From: an uncultured Collinsella sp.
Lineage (GTDB): Bacteria; Actinomycetota; Coriobacteriia; Coriobacteriales; Coriobacteriaceae
DNA: 60,338 nt
Direction: 5' to 3'
Assembly (NCBI GenBank): GCA_902470695.1
Contig: CABRHH010000015.1
Location: 1-60,338, forward strand
Positions 1 to 7,658 of this stretch are shown here, piece by piece (the stretch's first letter is position 1; the number at the start of each line of letters is the position of its first letter). The translations under genes and the position numbers were made by a program. The notes below the pieces were generated by a model. The model worked only from the letters and a program-made list of their open reading frames with translations. It was not told the origin of the DNA and did not search any database.

Positions 1-50
1 AGCGGGTACAGGCGCGTGCCCGAGCCGCCCGCGAGGATGATGCCCTTCAT
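1..50 (-). CDS. rfbA: Glucose-1-phosphate thymidylyltransferase, N-terminal fragment
   Basis: Only the first 16 codons are inside the window, reading MKGIILAGGSGTRLYP. This is the nucleotide-binding N-terminus (GGSGTRLYP) of RfbA/RmlA, which makes dTDP-glucose from glucose-1-phosphate and dTTP, the first step of dTDP-rhamnose synthesis. An AAGGAG ribosome binding site lies about 11 bases before the ATG. The gene fits the glycan-assembly genes that follow. The rest of the protein lies outside the window, so a different sugar-nucleotide pyrophosphorylase cannot be fully excluded, but this N-terminus is very typical of RfbA. Confidence 0.85.
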   Translation of the reverse strand, partial: MKGIILAGGSGTRLYP

Positions 51-87
51 GGGTTGGCGCTCCTTCTAAAAGAGTTCAGACGCACAC

Positions 88-117
88 ATTGTACCGTTAT
101 CCCGTCAATGCCACCAA
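88..117 (-). promoter_or_regulatory. Putative promoter of rfbA
   Basis: On the minus strand a -35 like TTGGTG (112-117) and a -10 like TACAAT (88-93) are 18 bases apart. Transcription would start near 81, leaving a leader of about 30 bases that contains the AAGGAG site. This would let rfbA be transcribed independently of the secreted-protein genes upstream of it. Confidence 0.45.
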
Positions 118-194
118 GGCACAGCGCGGGCGTCAAAAGTCCTGCAGAAAGGCAGGCATCTACTTGCACTCCCGTTGAACTGCCTTGGCTCCAA

Positions 195-1487
195 TCAACT
201 CTCACCTGTCCGTTCGACCACATCAAATCTGACCGCAGCATCTAGGCCATTATAGACAGGGACGAGCACGGCGGACCCATCGTATGCAAGTGCCGGACGC
301 GAATATCCAGGTGCAACACCGAGCTCGGTTACGTCGGTTGGCGAGGCAGCGCTATACAGGTACATTTCAGCGTGATCTTGCTGGGAGCCGCAGCCCCAAG
401 CGAATGCATCGTGCGAAATCGAACCAACCACGGAGGGGCTCGGCGTGTGAATCCAAGCGAGCTGACTCCCAAATCCACCAGTCCAAATGCCGATAAATGC
501 ACCTTGGTCGGATGCGGCGTTCGAAAAGGAGACCACCGATAGGCCATCAGACATCCAAACACCTGAAACACACCACTGCGATGCCGCCGTATCCACCGTC
601 AGCTTCGTGCTCATGTTGGCACCATCAAAGTAGCGGACTGACGAAAAGCCCAAAGAGCCATCCGATGAGTCGATCTGATCTCCAGCGAAATAGACGCCTC
701 CGTTTGCCGCATACGGGTAACTGCCGGTTGCGATTACCGCGCGCTCGGAGGTATCAAGCGCATAGGACAGCACCACTGGAACCCATCGACCGTCGACGCT
801 CATATACGAAGCGAAATATGCGTAATCGTTATTTGCCGTAGGAAGAACCTCGCCGGGCAGCTGAGGGGTGTCGTTACCACCGTTTAGCTCCTCCGCGATC
901 CCCAGAACCCGCGCCACGTTGTCCCCGCTCTCCCATACCGATACGCTCCAGTTGTTGATGCCCATTTGATACGCCTCATTGAGCGTGGAGCTGTACCACA
1001 CGAGTCTTCGTTCATCGCCCGTAGCGTCGCGCGGCTCATAATACGGATCATGTGAGAGCTTCTCGAGAGGCTGCGATCCGTCACGCGACAGGAGGCCCGC
1101 GCGATACGAGCGCAGATTGTCCGGTGTGACGGAATACGAGCCAAATACTACATCAGGCGACAGGGGCAAAGACCCGATCTGCGAAAAGTCTCCCCCGAAT
1201 GACCAGGCAGCAGCAACCGACCGATCCGCCACCATATCTGCAACATCGTAAACCGTTGCAGAGTCATCGACGCCCGCAATGCGAAACGGTAGGCTGGGGT
1301 TATACGAAAGGGCTTCGCCTTGAACGGAAGAATCAAATACCTCCAAATTGTCATCTGGGTCGACAAGAGAGGTGCCCAAACGATGCTCCGCGGTGCTGCC
1401 GAGCAAAGCCCATCCCATACAGGCACTCGCCAGCAGGATAACCGCGACCAAACCCAGCAGCACGTACCATCGCCTTGTTCGACTCAT
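195..1487 (-). CDS. Secreted or membrane-anchored protein of unknown function
   Basis: A 430-residue protein with an N-terminal Arg-rich stretch and a hydrophobic segment (residues about 8-28) ending in LASACMG, which could be a lipobox or a membrane anchor. The rest is polar, rich in W, Y and short beta-like segments, and might form a beta-propeller. I do not recognise a named family. The start at 1487 is preferred over the ATG six bases earlier because GAGGG then has a normal spacing of 6. It lies 25 bases downstream of the CWB2/C39 gene on the same strand, so the two are probably co-transcribed, and it may act at the cell surface. Function unknown. Confidence 0.75.
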   Translation of the reverse strand: MSRTRRWYVLLGLVAVILLASACMGWALLGSTAEHRLGTSLVDPDDNLEVFDSSVQGEALSYNPSLPFRIAGVDDSATVYDVADMVADRSVAAAWSFGGDFSQIGSLPLSPDVVFGSYSVTPDNLRSYRAGLLSRDGSQPLEKLSHDPYYEPRDATGDERRLVWYSSTLNEAYQMGINNWSVSVWESGDNVARVLGIAEELNGGNDTPQLPGEVLPTANNDYAYFASYMSVDGRWVPVVLSYALDTSERAVIATGSYPYAANGGVYFAGDQIDSSDGSLGFSSVRYFDGANMSTKLTVDTAASQWCVSGVWMSDGLSVVSFSNAASDQGAFIGIWTGGFGSQLAWIHTPSPSVVGSISHDAFAWGCGSQQDHAEMYLYSAASPTDVTELGVAPGYSRPALAYDGSAVLVPVYNGLDAAVRFDVVERTGES

Positions 1488-1512
1488 CGTCATCCCTCTT
1501 CAACTACGCAGC

Positions 1513-3639
1513 TTATAACGGCGCATACATACCGATGTGCTGGCGACCGTCGCCCATGATTTCTTGCTGGCAATAGGTAGAAATAAATACACTGAGACTG
1601 GGGTACACGAACTTAGGTTGAGCACCTGCCCACAATGAAATCGCTCCAGGGTCGGCAATCAGAACCTGATCGGTAGCGTTGTTGTAACCGTCAACAACCA
1701 TGATATGTGAGAACGTACCGTTGTTGTGTCCATTGAAGTGCGGCCCGCCACGGCGCTCTTGCGCATCGACTGCGGCCGCAAGCCCTCGATCAAACGACCG
1801 CATTACGGCATCACGAGCCTGCCAGTATGAAGGCGTGTGAATGGTTACATACGCGCAGCGTCCCAACCATGCATTCATGCCCGCTTCAAACATACGGTCA
1901 TGAAAGCTCGTATAGTGATATGCATCGGTACGCATATAAGAAGCAAGATTCCATACATTCAGAGGCACGCCCGACGTCGACCAGTTTGCACCTGCCGACC
2001 TGAGAATCATCGTGCCTGAAGCGGGACCGCAGTAGTAGTTGTTCGGTTGCTTGTCCCAAGGCACATTGTGGTACTGCCAACCACTCAGGGACGAGCAGCC
2101 GGTGCCCGTCCTGCCTTCGCTCTGGCCAATCGTGATGTAATGACTGTAGTATGCAGGCCAGTTGTTCACGCCGAATGCGCGGCGTAGGTCTTCATATTGG
2201 TTGTAGTAAGAACGAACGTCAAAAGAAGCTGACGCCTGCCTGCGCTCAAACATCCCGAAGCTAAGAAAGTGATTGAGTGTTGCTGAGCGATCGTTGCCGA
2301 ACGCCGACTTGATATCAGCGTATGCGTTGCGGTAGTACTCGTAGTTGTACACCGCCTTATATGGTGCTTCTTCGTCCGTGGCGTAGTCGGCCGAATAGCC
2401 CTGCTGCCAGCAATACTCCAACGTATGGTACACGCTATCCGACACTGCGATAGGACCACCGAATACATATCCGCCGGCAATGCTTGAACGCTGCTCGGAA
2501 ATAAAGTCAGTTATCGTAACCCGGTTGCCCGAAGAAGCGACAAGAAGAACCGAGTCATTTTTACCACAAAGGCCGGCGCCCGTCAGTGCATCGTAAAACG
2601 TCAGCCCGGTTGCAAGGCCCGGAGCACGCAATCCCATACCGTGCTCAAGTTCCCAGCGCGCAACAGAGGCGCTCGTCTCGTACTCCGTCTGGCCGTACAC
2701 TCGCTCAATCGAAGACACGCCGACGGCGGAAAGGCGCGAATCGTTTGCCGAGGACACGGCAACAGGACCCCCGACAATCACTCCCGATGATATACCGCTA
2801 TCCGAAATCAACTCTAGAGCCTCAGCGGGGAGCACGTCGCTTCCGGACTCGCAAATCAAAACCGGAACGGCATTGCTGTATGAGTAGGGAGCGATCGAGA
2901 GCGCATCTTGGAAGGTATCGGACGTGGCAACGATCACGGACGAAGAAGACTTGAGACCCAATACGAGCTTGGCGATGGCGATTGACGTCTGCTGTTGATC
3001 AGCGCCGTACACGCGTTCGACATCCATACACCCAGCGGCCTTCACCTCTCGGTCCACCTTCGAGGAGATGGCGATGGGGCCGCCGCAGATATACGCCTTT
3101 TTCGCTCCCAGCCTCTGAATTTCCCTGCGTGCTTGAGGCGAGAGCGCGTTCTTTGAGGTGAGGAGGACCGGGCACTTGAACACACCCGCCAACGAATTGG
3201 CGGCAAGCGCATCCCAATATGTCGCATCGGTCGCGATGACCACGGTATCACTTGCAGCCCAGCCCGTTTGGGAAATGGCCTGCATGGTATCGAGCTGGTC
3301 CTGGCCAAAAACACGCCTCCAGCCCGACGGCGCAGTGGCAATCGGCCCGTCGACGGCGATCGACTCCCCGCCCCCAACGGAGACGCTCTCATCAGATGCA
3401 TCAGACGCCTCACCGGTTGAACCTGAAGGCACCTCGGCAGGAGTCGTTGCGTCCCGGCCCTCCTCGCGCTCGTCAACAGCAACCTCTCCCGGTGCCGATT
3501 CCGAGCCAGCGGGCGCACTGCCCCCATTCTGAGAGACATCAGCGGGTTCAATACCTTGAGCCGCTGGCGCGCCAGCGCCAAGCGCAAGAATCCCAACAAG
3601 AGCGCAGGCGATTAGCAACCTGCAGCGCCGCACGACCAT
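1513..3639 (-). CDS. Cell-wall-anchored protein: three CWB2 repeats plus C39-like cysteine peptidase domain
   Basis: A 708-residue exported protein. It has a signal peptide (residues about 1-30), a Ser/Glu/Thr-rich linker to about 105, three CWB2 cell-wall-binding repeats (about 107-400, with motifs such as VFGQDQLDTM and CGGPIAIS), two short Tyr-rich repeats (NAYADIKSAFG and EDLRRAFGV types), and a C-terminal C39-like peptidase domain. In that domain YYCGPASG carries the candidate catalytic Cys and FSHIMVVDGY the candidate His, followed by an ADPG segment. CWB2 repeats are known to bind anionic wall polymers. The start at 3639 is chosen because it opens directly on a good signal peptide; an ATG 15 codons earlier would put a non-hydrophobic tail in front. 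The substrate of the peptidase is unknown. The CWB2 part closely resembles that of the lysozyme gene at 5514-7358. Confidence 0.85.
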   Translation of the reverse strand: MVVRRCRLLIACALVGILALGAGAPAAQGIEPADVSQNGGSAPAGSESAPGEVAVDEREEGRDATTPAEVPSGSTGEASDASDESVSVGGGESIAVDGPIATAPSGWRRVFGQDQLDTMQAISQTGWAASDTVVIATDATYWDALAANSLAGVFKCPVLLTSKNALSPQARREIQRLGAKKAYICGGPIAISSKVDREVKAAGCMDVERVYGADQQQTSIAIAKLVLGLKSSSSVIVATSDTFQDALSIAPYSYSNAVPVLICESGSDVLPAEALELISDSGISSGVIVGGPVAVSSANDSRLSAVGVSSIERVYGQTEYETSASVARWELEHGMGLRAPGLATGLTFYDALTGAGLCGKNDSVLLVASSGNRVTITDFISEQRSSIAGGYVFGGPIAVSDSVYHTLEYCWQQGYSADYATDEEAPYKAVYNYEYYRNAYADIKSAFGNDRSATLNHFLSFGMFERRQASASFDVRSYYNQYEDLRRAFGVNNWPAYYSHYITIGQSEGRTGTGCSSLSGWQYHNVPWDKQPNNYYCGPASGTMILRSAGANWSTSGVPLNVWNLASYMRTDAYHYTSFHDRMFEAGMNAWLGRCAYVTIHTPSYWQARDAVMRSFDRGLAAAVDAQERRGGPHFNGHNNGTFSHIMVVDGYNNATDQVLIADPGAISLWAGAQPKFVYPSLSVFISTYCQQEIMGDGRQHIGMYAPL

Positions 3640-3849
3640 GAGCAGCCCCCATTCCTCTCCCAACAAGCACATTAATGATACCATCGACAGAGACGTGATC
3701 CCGGTAGGCCATCAATCGCTCTACGGCTTTTGGCTAGACGCAGCGCTTCGAGCGCTACAACATCTCTCAACCTAAAAGCAATCGGATGCATTTACACTAT
3801 ACGCATGCACGCATCCGCGGCACGCAATGACGACAGTTGGGGTTTGTTC

Positions 3850-5427
3850 ATGGAGCGCACGGTACCTGAGGTGGCTGGACAGAATCCGGCCATCGATCGA
3901 ATTTGCACGCTTGCTCGTACATTCTGGAATGATCCACCAGGGCTTATGGCTGAACTTGAGCATGCGCCCGTACACAGCGTGAGCACCCCTTCAGCTATCC
4001 AGCCGACGAAACGCGTCCTCATCTACTTCGATCAGCTCGGAATCGGAGGCGGAGAAAACGTTACGCGGCAACTCTCTCTGCTCTGGCGATCCATGGGTAT
4101 CGAAGTCACTATTCTGAGCGACCCACCCCGAGGCGGGTCGGATGCGTCCCCCATCGTTCCCCAAGGAATTCGGCACATCAACCTACCCGATGCCTACCAA
4201 TCGCGCGAAGCGATCTATCGGCAACGCGCGGATGCACTCGAACGCGCAATCACCACCACCGAAGCGGACGCCATCGTCTTTGCCCACTGGTTTGTTCCAA
4301 GCCTGCCGTTCGATCTTTTAGTGGCACGGTCCCACGGTCTCAAAAGCTTCATCTGCGTCCAAAGTCCCTATTCGATGTTCTTTCGTGACCCCTATCCGCC
4401 CTCTGCCATCTTGGTCCCCCATACATACTCCCTTGCAGATGCGGTCATCTGCCTGAGCGAAGCGGATCGCGCAGTCTGGTCCCGCTTCAATCCGAACACC
4501 CGTGTTATGAACAACCCACTTTGCATCCCTACACCGACCGTTCCGGCGAAGCTCGAAGGACACCGAATAATCTGGCCGGCGCGCATGCATCCAGATAAGC
4601 ACCCTGAGCGGGTCATCCCCATCATGCAGGAGCTCATCAAGCTCGTACCGGATGCGAAACTCGACATGGTCGGACCTGTAGAAGAGCCGTATCGATCTCA
4701 TTTCAGTAATCTTCTGGCACAGGCCGATTTAACAGAATCCGTACTCATCCATGGGCCGCAACCCCTAAGCGACATGCCCCATTGGTACGCACGATCAGAT
4801 GCATTTCTACTCACTTCCGATCGAGAAGGTTGGTCGCTGGTGCTCAATGAAGCGCTCGCAACGGGGCTGCCCTGCGTGATCTACGATCTTCCCTACCTCA
4901 CCTTGGTCCGCAACAACCCAGGCATCCAGGCCATACCGCAAGGCAACTACAAGATGGCCGCCAACAAACTCGCGCATGTCCTGCTCGACAAGTCCGCTGC
5001 GCACGCATGCGGCTCGGCGGGTAGGCAATTCGCCCAGCATATTGCCACCTTCGACCATGCTGGATTTTGGCGCGAGCTGTTCGAGACGCCGCGTGGGCGT
5101 CAACTGTCATCATCTGAATCGCATGATGAACTGCCGTCATTAGATAAAACCGTGATCGAGGAGTTCTTCAGCGCGCGAGCCACATTCGCACGAAGCGTAG
5201 AATCCCAACAAGGCGAAACCCTACGCGAGCTTCAACGTCTTCACGCCATCGCAGGACAGCAGCAGGCCCGCATAGCGGAACTGGAACAAACTTGCGCGGC
5301 GCGCGCCGAGGCTTACGAACACCTCCACCGTGACCTGGAAAACACGCGAGGCTCCTTCTCATTCAAAATCGGCAGGGCCATCACCCTGCTCCCCAGAAAG
5401 ATGCGGCGCTTCTTGTTGGCGCGGTAA
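3850..5427 (+). CDS. GT4-family glycosyltransferase with C-terminal coiled coil
   Basis: A 525-residue cytoplasmic or membrane-associated glycosyltransferase. The N-terminal Rossmann half has the LGIGGGENVTRQLS loop, and the GT-B C-terminal half has WPARMHPDKHPERVI, the LLTSDREGWSLVLNEALATGLPC sugar-nucleotide region and its conserved Glu. After about residue 430 comes a heptad-rich region (RELQRLHAIAGQQQARIAEL and onward) ending in a basic SFSFKIGRAITLLPRKMRR tail of the kind seen at the end of many envelope glycosyltransferases. Donor and acceptor are unknown. The start is uncertain: 3850 begins just before the conserved part, while in-frame starts at 3730 and 3805 would add poorly conserved residues and none has a strong ribosome binding site. 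Confidence 0.85.
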   Translation: MERTVPEVAGQNPAIDRICTLARTFWNDPPGLMAELEHAPVHSVSTPSAIQPTKRVLIYFDQLGIGGGENVTRQLSLLWRSMGIEVTILSDPPRGGSDASPIVPQGIRHINLPDAYQSREAIYRQRADALERAITTTEADAIVFAHWFVPSLPFDLLVARSHGLKSFICVQSPYSMFFRDPYPPSAILVPHTYSLADAVICLSEADRAVWSRFNPNTRVMNNPLCIPTPTVPAKLEGHRIIWPARMHPDKHPERVIPIMQELIKLVPDAKLDMVGPVEEPYRSHFSNLLAQADLTESVLIHGPQPLSDMPHWYARSDAFLLTSDREGWSLVLNEALATGLPCVIYDLPYLTLVRNNPGIQAIPQGNYKMAANKLAHVLLDKSAAHACGSAGRQFAQHIATFDHAGFWRELFETPRGRQLSSSESHDELPSLDKTVIEEFFSARATFARSVESQQGETLRELQRLHAIAGQQQARIAELEQTCAARAEAYEHLHRDLENTRGSFSFKIGRAITLLPRKMRRFLLAR

Positions 5428-5428
5428 C

Positions 5429-5479
5429 AAAAAGCGCGTGGTGCGCGATGGCCCCAAGAAACCATCCCGCACCACGCGC
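5429..5479 (-). terminator. Intrinsic terminator of the GH25 lysozyme gene
   Basis: A long hairpin has arms 5434-5451 and 5462-5479 (12 bp GCGCGTGGTGCG pairing, one mismatch, then 5 bp more) and a 10-base loop. On the minus strand it is followed by TTTTTG, as expected for an intrinsic terminator of the gene ending at 5514. It begins two bases after the stop codon of the convergent glycosyltransferase gene. Confidence 0.85.
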
Positions 5480-5513
5480 AATCTGCCCCGAAGCACCAAT
5501 AACGCCGCTATGC

Positions 5514-7358
5514 TCAGGCGAAGTAGGAGCGCAGCAACATCTTCCAGGTTGCATCGGAAACGGCGATCGGGCCGCCGAATACATAGCCGCTGGATACTTC
5601 GCCCTTATGCTGCGCAATGAAATCGGTGATGCACACGCGGTTGTAGTCTGACACGATGGTCAGCACGGAATTGTTCTTACCGCACAACGCTGCACCAGCC
5701 AATGCATCATAGAACGTCACCCCTGTGGCGACCGCCGCCTGATCGACCGTCATACCCTGCTGAAGCTCCCAGGCAGCGATCGCTTTGCTCGTCTCGTACT
5801 CGGTCTGCCCGTAAATGCGTGAAACCTGGGCAACGCCAACGGATGCAAGCTGTCGCTCAACATCGGAGCTGACGGCAACCGGACCGCCAACAATGACCGC
5901 TTTCTTGAAACCAAAGCCCCCGATCGACAACAGCGTGTCGGCTGAAAGCGCTTTCGAACCGGTCTCGCACAGATAGATAGGCGCCCTCTTCGCGAAAGCA
6001 AACGGCGAGATCGACAAAGCGTCCTGGAACTTCCAATCCGTTGCGATGATGCACGTATCGGACCCGCCAGACGCTCTCACATGGTTGGCGATCTCCCTCG
6101 CCGTGCCCTGCTGGTCGGCACCATAGATTCGAACAACATCTTGACACCCGGCTCGACGCAGTTCGTCGTCGATATCAGAAGCAATAGCAATGGGTCCGCC
6201 GCATACAAAAGCTTTTCGCGCGCCCAGGCGCACAACCTCCTCGCGTGCCTGCCGAGAAAGCGAGTCCCGCTTTGTCAGGAGAATCGGGCAACCGTAGGTG
6301 CCCGCCAGTGAACTCGCCGTCAACGCATCCCAAAATGAGGCATCCGTAGCGATTACGACCGATTCGCTTGACTGCCAACCACTTTGCGAGATCTTTTGCA
6401 TGGTGTCGAGCTGATCCTGCCCATAGACGCGCGACCATATCGCCTGTCCGTCGTAGCTCGCATCCAGGTCAGCATAGGCAAAATTCAGGTCGACCTTACC
6501 GCTAATACCGGAGATGGACCCCTGGCTCGTTGCCTGCCAAAGGTCTTTTTGTCCCGTATAGTCACACGTCACGTTATATTGGGCGACCCAGCGCGACCAG
6601 GACCCTAACACCGGGTCGGTCAGCTTCGTGTTCCACCAGCTCAGATTCGCATACACTCCCGCACGATGACCCGCCGCCTCGATGCGCTCGCAGAACGCTG
6701 CGGCAATGGCGTTCAGGTCAGCACCCGCTATATACGAGTCTTCCAAGTCGATATACAGCGGGTAGGAAACCTTATGTCCGCGCACAAGATCGAGCAGGCA
6801 ATCCGCCTCTTCCCGCGCATCCGCCACGTTGCGCGCATACGAATAGATATACGCACCGAACGGGATGCCGTTCTGCTCGCACCCCCGAGCGTTCTGCTCC
6901 CACCGATCGTCGATGCCGCGGCGCCCCCTGCTGTCTAGGCCAGCCCATTTGGCCGCACGGATGATGGCAAAACTCACATCATCAGCCTTGACCGACGTCC
7001 AATCGATATTCCCCTGCCACTCGCTCACATCGACACCGCGCATAATGGCACCAGGAATAAGATCACCGACGCTGTTGATCCATCCGCCGTCCCCGTTGCT
7101 GCCCCATTTCTCAAAAACGGAACGAAACGATCGGCCGCTCTCCGTTTCTGCCGGACTAATTGGAAGGCCGTCTTCATACCGCCAGCTCTGAGCCGGATGG
7201 TCGGCATGCACGCCGGCAAGTCCACCCATCTCATCCGCATGCGCACCATGGGGAGCGAGCAGCGCAAGAGACGCCGCCGCACCTGCACACAGAGCCGAAC
7301 GGCGGCTCAAAACCTGGCCTCCCGTCCCGCTTAAACTAGCTCCGCAACGCTTGGTCAT
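5514..7358 (-). CDS. Secreted GH25 lysozyme with three CWB2 cell-wall-binding repeats
   Basis: A 614-residue exported muramidase. The N-terminus has LSRRSALCAGAAASLALLA, a signal peptide with an RR pair (Sec or possibly Tat). The GH25 domain spans about residues 107-300: VDVSEWQGNIDW carries the first catalytic Asp (D110) and YIDLED the acidic pair (D204, E206). Three CWB2 repeats follow to the C-terminus (VYGQDQLDTM, CGGPIAIA, VGGPVAVS, FGGPIAVS). GH25 enzymes cleave the MurNAc-GlcNAc bond of peptidoglycan; the repeats should hold the enzyme in the wall. A good AGGAG lies before the ATG. It is transcribed divergently from the GT2 gene at 7659. It may serve wall turnover or remodelling; a role against other bacteria is also possible. 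Confidence 0.92.
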   Translation of the reverse strand: MTKRCGASLSGTGGQVLSRRSALCAGAAASLALLAPHGAHADEMGGLAGVHADHPAQSWRYEDGLPISPAETESGRSFRSVFEKWGSNGDGGWINSVGDLIPGAIMRGVDVSEWQGNIDWTSVKADDVSFAIIRAAKWAGLDSRGRRGIDDRWEQNARGCEQNGIPFGAYIYSYARNVADAREEADCLLDLVRGHKVSYPLYIDLEDSYIAGADLNAIAAAFCERIEAAGHRAGVYANLSWWNTKLTDPVLGSWSRWVAQYNVTCDYTGQKDLWQATSQGSISGISGKVDLNFAYADLDASYDGQAIWSRVYGQDQLDTMQKISQSGWQSSESVVIATDASFWDALTASSLAGTYGCPILLTKRDSLSRQAREEVVRLGARKAFVCGGPIAIASDIDDELRRAGCQDVVRIYGADQQGTAREIANHVRASGGSDTCIIATDWKFQDALSISPFAFAKRAPIYLCETGSKALSADTLLSIGGFGFKKAVIVGGPVAVSSDVERQLASVGVAQVSRIYGQTEYETSKAIAAWELQQGMTVDQAAVATGVTFYDALAGAALCGKNNSVLTIVSDYNRVCITDFIAQHKGEVSSGYVFGGPIAVSDATWKMLLRSYFA

Positions 7359-7595
7359 TGCACTCTCCTATCCTCCAACAACCTATATGCAATATAGATG
7401 CGGCTGACTTTACCACATATACGAAACAGAAACGGGATTTTGTCTCGTAACCACAGGCATCTCAATGGACTGCCGCTCCCTCGTTGAAGCGTGCCTCACG
7501 ATGCAGCCCCGTTCATCCAATGCGACGTTGCCCAGTGCGGTGTTGCGCAATTTCACAAGAATACGGCTTCGTTTCCATCTGTCCATTGCATGGGG

Positions 7596-7626
7596 TTGCC
7601 AATGCAGACAGCCATTTCACTACAAT
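7596..7626 (+). promoter_or_regulatory. Putative promoter of the 7659 glycosyltransferase gene
   Basis: In the 300-base divergent spacer (7359-7658), a TTGCCA (7596-7601) and TACAAT (7621-7626) are 19 bases apart, a little longer than ideal. The rest of the spacer holds AT-rich sequence near 7381-7440 that probably contains the promoter of the lysozyme gene on the other strand, but I cannot place it firmly. Confidence 0.35.
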
Positions 7627-7658
7627 AGGGACATTCATCCGAAACGAGGAGTTCAACC

